From Ottelia alismoides (Eukaryota > Streptophyta > Magnoliopsida > Alismatales > Hydrocharitaceae), in assembly GCA_037367405.1 (NCBI GenBank), contig JAZKJV010006054.1, positions 434,001 to 498,000 of the forward strand: DNA of 64,000 bases, in the 5' to 3' direction. Each line of letters opens with the position of its first letter. Positions within the stretch are counted from its first letter, which is position 1. A program made the position numbers and the translations under genes. Under the pieces are notes generated by a model that was not told the origin of the DNA, did no database searches, and worked only from the letters and a program-made list of their open reading frames with translations. Shown here piece after piece: positions 46,088-54,864 of this stretch.

Positions 46088-49000
46088 TGACGAATCCTGA
46101 ATCGCAGCGTTTAAGAATGTGTTTTTATCGTTCGGCTTAAAGAATGATTTGTCGTGCGTTGTAGGCGGCGATCAGAAACGGTCAAGAAATAACCGCAAAT
46201 TTTTAATAAATTTTAATCCAGTGATTTTATTTTTATTTTACTTTGGCAAGTCCCAAGGTCGATCACAAGGAGGCAAAGGAACAACCTAGAGATATGTCTA
46301 TCAAATTTCGTGTTCGGTTTTCAAGGCGGTCTTTTTTTGGAATTTTCAATGCAATAAAGGGATGCAAAATGCAAATTCGGTCTATTTTAGGGACTAAAAT
46401 GTAAACTTCGATCAAACAATATCTGAAAAATATGAAACTTGGCCGAGATGATAATTATGACAAAATTAATGCTCCATATTATTTTTGGAATTTTCTGATG
46501 CAATATGAATTTTTTATGAATTTTTAAATGCAAACAGAATGACTTTCAATATTTAATTATAATAAATATTAAACCTACTTATTTTCAAGAGATAAAATTA
46601 TCTAAGATCTATCACTAGGTGATGGATCTCAGAAAAATCCTAAATCTCGAAAATGTGGGGTCTAATACCTATTAAAAATTAAACAATGAAATATGCAAAA
46701 TGATTTTTACAAAGCAAATTATGCAAGTAAATGCAAAGATTTTTGGGCACAATGTTAAACACAATAATCTCCACAATGTATGATTTTTCGGAGATTTTTA
46801 GAGCAACGGTTAATCAAATATAGATTGAAGAGCATAAAATGTGCAAAGTTTGCAATTTTCCACAAAATCTTTATTTATTAATTAACCGTCAATCACAAAA
46901 ATAGCCACAGTATGTAAAAATGTAGAGAATTATATGAGGAACACAGTGCTATTTGTAAATAAATAAAATAATGCAATAAGAAGGTTCAAAGTTACGAGGT
47001 AACACAGAGGTACAGATGCAAATATAATAAATAAAAAAAAAAGAAAACTGTAGTGGGGGACTTGTTTGCAATTACCTAGATAACCGGGGGTCCCTATGCA
47101 AATTCACCAGAGGGTCACGTACGACACACGTGACCTCTGGCTAGAGGGGTTGTGGCGCAAATATGAAATCTTCCGGGGGTCTTCTTGCAATTTGCCCAAG
47201 GGGCACGTGCGCACGTGACCCCTGGGCTGAGCTCTTGATGACATCGTTCCCTCCGCACGTGCAGTGCACATGGGAGGGCCTCAGGCTCTGGGACCCGGCC
47301 TCCAGTGGCGGGCGAACAAGGAGGATGCGGCTCCCAACCCCGGTGGAGGGCGAAGTCGCGGTGGCCGGAGGGAGCTGTTGTGCGGTGCCGGAGGTGGTGA
47401 GACTCCAGGGACAGCTGTAGGCGAGATGTTCTCCTGGAGTGTTTGAGCGGTGGCGTTGTCGTGGAAGAAGGCCGCACGGCGTTGGAGACCGGAGCTGAGG
47501 AGCTGGAGATGGCTGTGGTCGTCGATGGAGTAGCGGAGTCGCGGAGGCAGTGCCAATGACGTTGGAGACGAGAAGTGAAGCGAGTTGGAGTCGTGGCTTG
47601 AAGTCGAGGCGAAGAAGCTGCTGGATGGAGGTGTCGATGAAGCGAACGTTGGCTCGGAGCTGAGCATCAAGGCGGAGTTGATGGCGCGACGTCGTGGCTA
47701 GAGACGATGAAGCGTCGAAGTCGATGAAGATGGTCGGTGGAGACGACGAAGCTTGCGGAAGAAGCGTTGGTCATAGGCTCGACGGTTGGCTGGAGCAGGG
47801 GTAGAATCGCGGCGGAGGCGCGCTGCAACGAGGACCAGAGGGTCCCCGGTTCTCACCGGAGATGGGAGCGAGGGGGCGCTGTCACCACCCTTTCTCAACC
47901 CTGGTGTTCGGCGGATGGCTGGTCGGGTCGGAGTCCTGGAGCTTAAATAGGGAGAGGGGATTCGTTGGCGACGCGAGATCGGCGGGGCCGGTGGTTGCGG
48001 AGGGTCGATGCGTTGAAGAAGGGGAGGATAAGGTCAACGGGCGGCGGTTGCGAGGTGGCTGGTGCGGAGGAATCGGAGTGGCGGTGGTTGCAAAAAAGGG
48101 GGAGGCCCGAGGTTGGAGATGACCACAGGCCGTTCGATCGGTCGAGATCGAACGACCTCCACTGTGCCACGTGGCTGTCAAAAGAGAGGCAGGCGTGGCA
48201 CGTGCGACGCACGTGCGACGCTTTTATTTTATTTTATTTTATTTTATTTATAAAAGTGAAATTTTAAAAGGCCAAAAACCGATGACACGTGGCGGCCTCT
48301 GGGGCTGCCACGTGTCAACACCAGAAAAAATGAAAAATAAAAGATTTGTAAAATCAAAAAGAAATAGTAAACGACTCAGATCAAAAATGTTCTTTCACGA
48401 AAAATGCTCGTCTTGACGAGGTCTACAACTTTCATGAAGACATCAAAGCCAAAATAGGTCAAATGTAAAAAGTGAATTTTTTGGGTATCCCATGTACATA
48501 TAATACCTTGATTTTTTATTTTCTAATTTTTTTATCATTTTTAAACAAGATAAAAATTCGGAAAAATATGGAAAAATCAAAGATAAATAGAAGACATCTA
48601 AATCTATTTTTTTGGATTTTTATAAATTAAGAAAATTTATGCATAAATTACAAGGTCAAAAGCCGCGAAAATATACAATGTACAAAAGAGGCCCAAAACC
48701 CAACTTTCACATACGAGCTCCGATTCACATTGAACTTGGTCTTGTTTTGAAGGTAGTTGAATGTGCATTAGTTAAAAAGTGAGTAGGATCAAATCGGACA
48801 CTAGATGGGGAAGATATGAGGCTTTTAGTCCGAAAATCCTGAAACTAGGGTTTGGGTTTTTGGTCCACTTATCAGGGTTAGTTAATTTTTTTATATTTTT
48901 TATTTATTCTTGTTAGTGATTTGTACACAATGGAGGTGGTTTTGGGTTATGCAGTGTTAGCGTGGAGGAGTTAAAAATCTGGGAAGTTAGACTATTTACA

Positions 49001-49178
49001 GGTCAACTTTGGCTTGGATTTTGGCTTCTTATTTTGTGCAGAAATTAATGCTAAAATGCAATTCTTATAAATACATGCATGAATGCTAATTATGCAGAAT
49101 AAATGCAGAAATGCTGTTGATTTTTAGGGATCTGAGCTTAATCAATGAGATTTAGAGTGATGAATCCGAGATTCATCA
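46088..49178 (-). repeat. 3' LTR of E6
   Basis: Minus-strand start TGATGAATC...GATTCATCA (complement of 49158-49178), end ...GATTCGTCA (46088). U3 palindrome at 48398-48435; ACACGTGGC...GCCACGTGT inverted pair at 48285-48318; CCGTTCGATC-type hairpin at 48128-48157; TATA-like TATTTAAG (complement near 47944-47951); GC-rich transcribed part to about 47100; AT-rich tail with the conserved ACTTTGGCAAGTCCCAAGG string near 46240. The frames 47115-47477 and 47281-47670 are repeated in the right LTR but carry no domain. Confidence 0.92.
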
Positions 49179-49196
49179 TCCCCATATACTTAAACC
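49179..49196 (-). promoter_or_regulatory. Polypurine tract of E6
   Basis: On the minus strand TGGTTTAAGTATATGGGGA lies directly before the LTR start, preceded by a GCTCAGGGACGAGC hairpin (complement near 49198-49212). This is the plus-strand primer site. Confidence 0.85.
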
Positions 49197-50469
49197 ATGC
49201 TCGTCCCTGAGCATCAAAAAGAAATGCCATGAAGTGAAATGAGACTGGGTTCCATACCAAGACCATGAGCGGAAGGTGAAAATGAAACTAAACTCGACCT
49301 TTGGATTATTAGTGTGTCAGAACTTCTGTGAGACTCAGAATTTTAAAATCAACAGCCATCAAGTTCTACACATCATTGTCACAGTTTCGGCTCAGAAGTC
49401 ATCTTAGATCAATCCTCTTCCCAAAGTATACCTATGAACATTGAACAACCGACTCATGTGTGTGAAGGTTTTTAGCTCTTCCCATTCAGAATGTCGGACT
49501 ACCATGCTCCTCTCCTCTCCAGTAACTCGTCCTCGGGGAGTCAGGTATTTCCTTCTAAGGTCTGTCGCGCTGTGTTCACAATCGAATGAGGGAGAAGATA
49601 GAAGAAAGAGAAAAGAACTGGAGGGTGGCCAGTGTAGTCACCTCTCCTTGTGAAGAAGGCCAGTGTAGCCGAGTCTCCATCAAGATCTGCAGGTTCTTGA
49701 AGCTTGGACCTTTTTGGTTGGATTTTTATTTGGTAGTTGCTTCTTTGTATTTGGAATTTTTGGTGGTTCTGCTTGGATCTTGTTATGCCCCTACGGATAT
49801 AAAATCTTTTTGTTCCGTACATTTTTTTGGGGTCTTAGAAAAAATTGTGCCCAACCGTCCATCCCTTTTCCGAAGCTTTATTTCAACCCGTACTACGGCC
49901 TTTAGATTTCCACGCTACCAGAAAAGAGACTCACACAGTCTTCCAACATCCTGTCTGGGTTGAGCTAAGTGCATAGTGCGAGAGTGCGAATTAATTCCCT
50001 ATTCCAGAGTTGTACCCAGAATGAAGAGACCAGGTTAGACACTAAGAGTCAAACGATGTACATTGTCATGTGGAACTTAAGGAATTGATTCAAAAAGACC
50101 TGAAGCTCTTAAAATCCTATTTCTCGGTGAAGTTCCTCTGAAAATTAGGTGGATTAAGGTCAAGTTCAGACCACTCTCGGTTTCTACTCATAACTCGGTT
50201 CAGAACCCAATGACTTTTCACAGATGCAAATGCATGTGATGTTAGATGAAGTATGTGAAATGCAGACACATTTTTTTGATTTATTTTTTTATTGTTTTTA
50301 TTATTATTTTTTTTATTTTTGACATTTTATGCAAGGGATTTTCTATGCAGAAAATGGAATAAGAAGCCCCTTTTTTTTCATTTTCAAAAGTTTTGGGCAC
50401 AGTTAGTGTTAGTAGAAAAACCTTTTTTTTTGTGCTTGTTTGTTTGTTTTTTAAAGTTAGTACCCACCC
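49197..50469 (-). other. E6 3' non-coding region
   Basis: No credible ORF. Aligns with E5 44003-44820 and, through motifs such as AACCGAGTTATGAGTAG (complement near 50190), with E1 4400-5450 and E2 17280-17870. Short open frames (49541-49822, 49586-49963) are not conserved. Confidence 0.7.
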
Positions 50470-50812
50470 CGTAAATACATATTGACTTACGCGAAAGTAC
50501 GAGATATGGGTAAAATATATACAAAGTATATATACAGACCCCCCTATACTTAGCGAGTGCTGTGTCCTCAGAGCACAAGAAGCGGAAGACATAGCTCGGG
50601 CTAAGCGTAAGGGAGGGGAAAAAATGAAAAGAAAAGCGGTCAGGAAATGAGGAGAGTATATACAGATGGGTGTTGGTTCCCCCTATACTTAGGCTCTGAT
50701 CAGCCTAAGTATGGAAGAATGGTGGAAATGGAGTGATCAAGAGTTAGGAGAGGAATGATATATACAGATGGCATCGGTCCCCCCCTATACTTAGGCCTTG
50801 GCCTAAGTAGAG
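50470..50812 (-). repeat. Hairpin plus PPT-like array of E6 (three modules) and conserved tail
   Basis: On the minus strand: 50811 to 50779 (CTTAGGCC/GGCCTAAG then TATAGGGGGGG), 50712 to 50678 (ACTTAGGCT/AGCCTAAG then TATAGGGGGA) and 50608 to 50538 (large CTTAGC...GCTATGTC stem then TATAGGGGGG). They are followed at 50538 to 50480 by a TATATACTTT...ACCCATATCTCGTACTTTCGCG block (by parts). Same order as in E1. Confidence 0.85.
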
Positions 50813-50868
50813 GAAGAAGCTGCACAAGGAGACCGATGTGGTCGGGAGGGAGGGTGGGTAGCCGATGA

Positions 50869-52056
50869 TTAAGGCGGTTTTCGGCTGATCTTCTTGTGAG
50901 CCTGTGGTGGGGGATCGTAATGATGAGTCGGAGATGAGGCATATGATTCCCAACTATGATCAGTGTCATCCTCAGAAAAATCATGATGGATAATAGATGA
51001 AGTGTTTGAGTCAGATGAAAGATATCCATCATCAGAATTATCCTCAGAGGAATAGTATTTGAAAGTGGACATACTCCAAGTATTCTGGTCTTTATGTTTC
51101 TTCAATTGTTTCCTCAGAATTCGTTCCTTCTTGGGGTCACTCGGTTTGTCCTTAGATGAATACTCAGAAGCACCGATCTCAGTCAGCTCATATGAAATAA
51201 TTCCAGTGTACTTGAAGAGTGCAGGAGCATCAGCTTTGGATGAGTAATAGTTAGGAATGGGAGTTGTCCAACGAGAATTGAATTTTGGATCCTTACGAAG
51301 ATATGGCTTTAGGGTTGCCGAACAGACTTCACTCATGTAGACCATCTTTTCCGGACCTGATGAGGGATCATCAACTGATTCCTCTTCCGAAATGTCAAAG
51401 GTCACTCTCTTTTTCTTTCTTCGTGAAGGTGTCGGTTCACTTGAGTATCCAGATGAATAGCCATTGGAATTCTCCTTCGTCGGTGTTGGGTTTTTGTGCT
51501 TGTTCTTAGCCTCTCGAATGTTGGTGCACTCTCGATTTGGGATGATTTGGTCTAGGTATTCAGAGAATGTTGCTCCAGGGTGCGACCATGCATATGTCTC
51601 CGGATCGTAGTAGAAGGATTTATCTATTTTGAGATCCGCAGGAATTGAAATACTGGGGAGAGTCTCTGCATGTTCTTTCTCAATTGATTCGATGTTGGCG
51701 CATTCCTGTGTCGAGTTGATGTAATCCATGTAGTCAGAATAGGTTGACCCAGGGTGTGCCCATGCATAAGTCTCCGGATCATATGATTCATATACATGAT
51801 TCTCCATGGTGAGAGTGGTTGGGAATGGAGCAGGGGGGAGATTTTCTAAACCAATAGTCTCGTCAACAACCGCTATCTCAGGTGTGGCTGCGGGGTAGGG
51901 CTCTTCTACCGCTTCATGGTTACGGTTGTCGGGGACTTCATGGGTTGCCTCAGAAGATCGTGGTTCCTCAAAGATATGGTCAGATCTAAGTGCTTCTAAT
52001 GCTGTGAAATTGATTTCTCGAGTCTCACAATCAATACTCGCCTTGGCCAATGCCAA
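50869..52056 (-). CDS. E6 ORF2: retropepsin tail fused to a novel 395-aa protein
   Basis: Residues 1-25 (ALAKASIDCETREINF) are the last strands of the retropepsin-like domain. The open frame begins at a non-ATG codon after a stop at 52084-52086, and the first Met is residue 84, so the original protein probably started upstream. The remainder matches no family I know. A tandem repeat of about 43 residues occupies 92-134 and 150-192, each beginning YDPETYAW. A basic cluster RRKKKR (212-217) leads into KRVTFDI, a good fit to a nuclear signal and to the [RK]VxF protein-phosphatase-1 docking pattern (motif inference only). A Ser/Asp/Glu-rich tail (296-372) and a basic end follow. The E2 remnant shares KVSFNI, the MRK segment and the YYSSK motif, so ORF2 belongs to the family. 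It replaces RT-integrase in position. Function unknown. Confidence 0.7.
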   Translation of the reverse strand: MALAKASIDCETREINFTALEALRSDHIFEEPRSSEATHEVPDNRNHEAVEEPYPAATPEIAVVDETIGLENLPPAPFPTTLTMENHVYESYDPETYAWAHPGSTYSDYMDYINSTQECANIESIEKEHAETLPSISIPADLKIDKSFYYDPETYAWSHPGATFSEYLDQIIPNRECTNIREAKNKHKNPTPTKENSNGYSSGYSSEPTPSRRKKKRVTFDISEEESVDDPSSGPEKMVYMSEVCSATLKPYLRKDPKFNSRWTTPIPNYYSSKADAPALFKYTGIISYELTEIGASEYSSKDKPSDPKKERILRKQLKKHKDQNTWSMSTFKYYSSEDNSDDGYLSSDSNTSSIIHHDFSEDDTDHSWESYASSPTHHYDPPPQAHKKISRKPP

Positions 52057-52059
52057 GAA

Positions 52060-52480
52060 TGGCTTTTCGAGAATGATTGGAGATTAGGTGAATTCTCCTT
52101 GATGCTCAATATCAATGATCGTGAATTCTACTTTGAGCGGAGCACCTTGGAATTTTATGATGACAGAAATGATTCCTCTCGGTCGCTTTATTGATCGGTC
52201 CGCTAATTGAACAATCTCTCATATCTTCTGAATCGGTCCGAGTTTGAGTTCATGGAATACAGAGGTCGGGAGGATATTAATTGGTGAATCGTCATCAATC
52301 CGAGCATGGGTGAAAATTGTATCTTTGATTTCACAATCAAATCTGAGCTACCGCTTCACTATGCGGCTCTTGGTTTTTCTCCTCAACACCAAGGAGGAGG
52401 CCATTGACAATATATGTCTCTCGGTCTTGGTTCTAATCCTGCCCGACTTTTTCATAGTTAATTTTTCCGTTAAAAATCTT
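52060..52480 (-). pseudogene. E6 retropepsin-like domain, two nonsense changes
   Basis: In frame with ORF2 it reads DDDSPINILPTSVFHEL, VQLADRSIKRPRGI, VEFTIIDI and PIILEKPFLALAKA. These are Athila-type protease strands; the LADRS...PRG and IILxxPFLA motifs are diagnostic. The catalytic D-x-G-S is DDDS (complement of 52285-52296), lacking the Gly. In-frame stops occur after QKI and after GEFT (52084-52086). Both stops look like C-to-T changes (CGA to TGA, CAA to TAA), since E2 has Arg and Gln codons there. Upstream, PDLKRFLTEKL resembles the Athila pre-protease region. Confidence 0.75.
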
Positions 52481-52681
52481 TTAAGGTCGGGGAAGTGTTC
52501 AATGGCCTGTAGAAAGGGAAGTTCAAAAATCTTCCTAGTGCTTCCCGTAAATCAGGATCCAAATTCCTCAGATCGTCTTCAGTCTCAATTTTTATGAAAT
52601 TTTCTGAGTTTTCAATTTTTTTGTGGTTTTCAAATATTTCCATTTTTTGGTATTTTCTGGGTGGTGTGGGGATGTGGGGTG

Positions 52682-53650
52682 TTATTCAAATGAAAAGGGG
52701 CTCTGGTGTTCAGGGTGAGGGTCAACGACATAGTCACTTTTAGAATCGTCCCTAGGTCCCTGAATATCCTCAGAAATTTCGATCTCAGATCCAGTCATTT
52801 CCTCATTCATTTTATTGTCTGAGCCACCATGGAATGCGATTAATCGGTTGGTGAATTTTTGAAATCTATCCTCTATTGAATTGAATCTCTTATTTATCCT
52901 CGAAATATCATCCTCAAAATTCGGTTCATGATCAATCATGGGCGTAGTCGGTGTGTGTTCGATAATTTCATCTTCCATTTTCTCATTTGTGCTGAGAGGA
53001 GAATTTCTTGGAATATCCAATATATGATCATTAATTTCAGAGAATATCTCCTCAATAATCATGGAAGGCGGCTGCTCATATGATCCAGGCATGTGGAGTC
53101 GGTCCGAGTACAGTTTATTCCTTTGAGCTTGAGCGGTCGGATCTTGGTATGGTGGAGTTAGCATACAGAGTTTATGTGTTTCTATGTAGTCAGTACAGTC
53201 CTCTGTATGCTCGTCATGTCTGAAGAGGGGGTTGTCATAGTCAATCCAAGCTGATGATTGTTCATTAGTGTTCCAGGGCAGGGTTGATGAAATAGGTGAA
53301 GAAGTATTCAATTCAATCATGTGGTGATCATCTTCCATGAACGAAGGATTGTCATTTACCGAATATGATGGGTGAATTGCATGATCGGCGTAGAGAGGAT
53401 TGATATATGAAGAAGTAGAGACCTCAGTCGATTGTTGATTTGTCAGGTCCGAAAACAGAGGATTGTCATTCAAGAAGCATATCTGATTGGTAAAAAGAGA
53501 TGGTGGTTGAGAGTCTCTTGGAGGAGGTGTTTTGGGTCTAACCGACACGAATTCGTTTTCATAGTATAATTCTGATGGATTCTCGATCATTTCTGAAAGG
53601 AATGGTGGTTTGGATCTGCGAGAGTTTTTGGACAAAAATTCCATTATCAA
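52682..53650 (-). CDS. E6 ORF1: novel 322-aa protein with NPx[FY] motifs
   Basis: An intact frame from ATG (MIMEFLSKNS) in the position of gag, after a 1.2 kb leader. It is acidic and rich in Pro, Ser, Asp and Asn, with no Gag core, zinc knuckle or membrane segment visible. Four NP[LS][FY] motifs lie at residues 63, 84, 101 and 140, three of them preceded by N or D. A likely amphipathic helix (ISRINKRFNSIEDRFQKF, 249-266) is conserved in the E2 remnant, followed by an acidic segment. It is in a different frame from ORF2 and separated from the protease-like domain by about 200 bases. It may be a highly diverged or shortened Gag, or a protein specific to the non-autonomous family. Confidence 0.65.
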   Translation of the reverse strand: MIMEFLSKNSRRSKPPFLSEMIENPSELYYENEFVSVRPKTPPPRDSQPPSLFTNQICFLNDNPLFSDLTNQQSTEVSTSSYINPLYADHAIHPSYSVNDNPSFMEDDHHMIELNTSSPISSTLPWNTNEQSSAWIDYDNPLFRHDEHTEDCTDYIETHKLCMLTPPYQDPTAQAQRNKLYSDRLHMPGSYEQPPSMIIEEIFSEINDHILDIPRNSPLSTNEKMEDEIIEHTPTTPMIDHEPNFEDDISRINKRFNSIEDRFQKFTNRLIAFHGGSDNKMNEEMTGSEIEISEDIQGPRDDSKSDYVVDPHPEHQSPFSFE

Positions 53651-54844
53651 GAAAAGAGGAGAGATGATTGCACGGGATAGTCAAGAGAAATCAAATGTGC
53701 GGCTATTGATCTTGAAATCAGTTCATGCACACCAATGCAAACAAAATTCAAACCTCGGGTTCACCAACGCACATAATGAAGCCGTAAGAGCTCGGCTATT
53801 ATCTTTTCGATTTTAATCGGTGATAAATCAATCTTGGCAAAAATTTAGCGAGCTAAGATTTAGGATTTGCTCTAGACTTAAGTGTCATCTCTCGCTCACA
53901 AAAAAAATATATATATAAACATCCAAGGTCGGGGTTGCTCTCCCGTAGAAATTCTTGATTTTATGGGTTATTAAGATTGGCTATAGTTAGCAGTTCCAAT
54001 TTTAATTAGGTGATCACTGAAAAATTTAAATGAGCACAAATACACGTCTACCGTCCAGTCCCAATTTCCTTTATATTTATGTGATAAAACAAGAGGGAGG
54101 AATTTGGGAAAAGCCGATGCACGTAGAAAACTATGATGAATGCTCAGTTAGAAGACTTACAGTGAATCCTCGCAATCTCCATGTGGGATGCTAGACAGAA
54201 TTGAAAAATTACTCTAAATGTATGCAAGCCGATGAAAAACCGCACCTAAGCAGAAAGTTCTATTAGCGGGGAAGAATTGAGTTAAATTTGGCTAAGTTGA
54301 ACGATCTATGTGCGTCTTGATTAATGTGAAGTGTGGCTTAAGATCCTACGAGCACAATCAAAAAATAAAAATGCTCTGAGAGCCATATGTGCAGGTCTAT
54401 CTTAATCGCCACTCAAGTCAGGCCCCACCCTCGCCGGAGAGTGAAACATGCCACAACACACCACAAATAGAGTTCAGAGTCTTTGTACACACGCGAGAGT
54501 CCAAACGGACACCGTTATAAATGAGCAGAAATTAAAATTTGCAGAAATTTAAAACCTAGACTCTACGCTCTCTCACGAGTCGACTTGATCTTAAACTAAT
54601 TGTGGCTTCTTCGGATGTCGGTGAAGATACGTCGGTTTCTTGGAAAACCGCTCCACGTGCGTCGGGTACCTCGCAAGAAAATAAGAGAGAAGATGTAAGA
54701 GAATGACTCAAAAAAATGATAAAATAAGAAAATAAATGCTGGAAAAAAATTTATGGGATTTACAATGAAAGATTCGGGGGTCAGACTACCCGAATTCGGA
54801 AAACCGAACAAAAATTTTCAAAACACAAAACTAAGTCGTTTGCC
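53651..54844 (-). other. E6 leader region
   Basis: Between PBS and ORF1, with no ORF of note. Contains GAGTCGACTCGTGAGAGAGC near 54565-54585 (complement), GGCGAGGGTGGGGCC near 54420 and CGCTAATAGAACTTTCTGCT near 54255, all shared with the E2 leader. It could hold the packaging signal, which the trans-mobilised copies must share; this is inference. Confidence 0.65.
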
Positions 54845-54862
54845 TCCCCGGCAACGACGCCA
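54845..54862 (-). promoter_or_regulatory. Primer binding site of E6 (tRNA-Asp type)
   Basis: On the minus strand TGGCGTCGTTGCCGGGGA follows the 5' LTR after two bases. It pairs with the 3' end of plant tRNA-Asp at 17 of 18 positions; the T in TGGCGT faces G and would form a wobble pair. Confidence 0.92.
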
Positions 54863-54864
54863 TC

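Noticed and set aside
47115..47670. Minus and plus open frames in the E6 LTR, also at 55920-56892
   Set aside because: Present in both LTRs because the LTRs are copies of each other. No start context, domain or consistent frame outside this pair.
48221..48253. (TTTTA)n run in the E6 LTRs, also near 57028-57050, as a transposon boundary or poly(A) tail
   Set aside because: Lies inside both LTRs at the same place, so it is an old microsatellite, not an insertion end.
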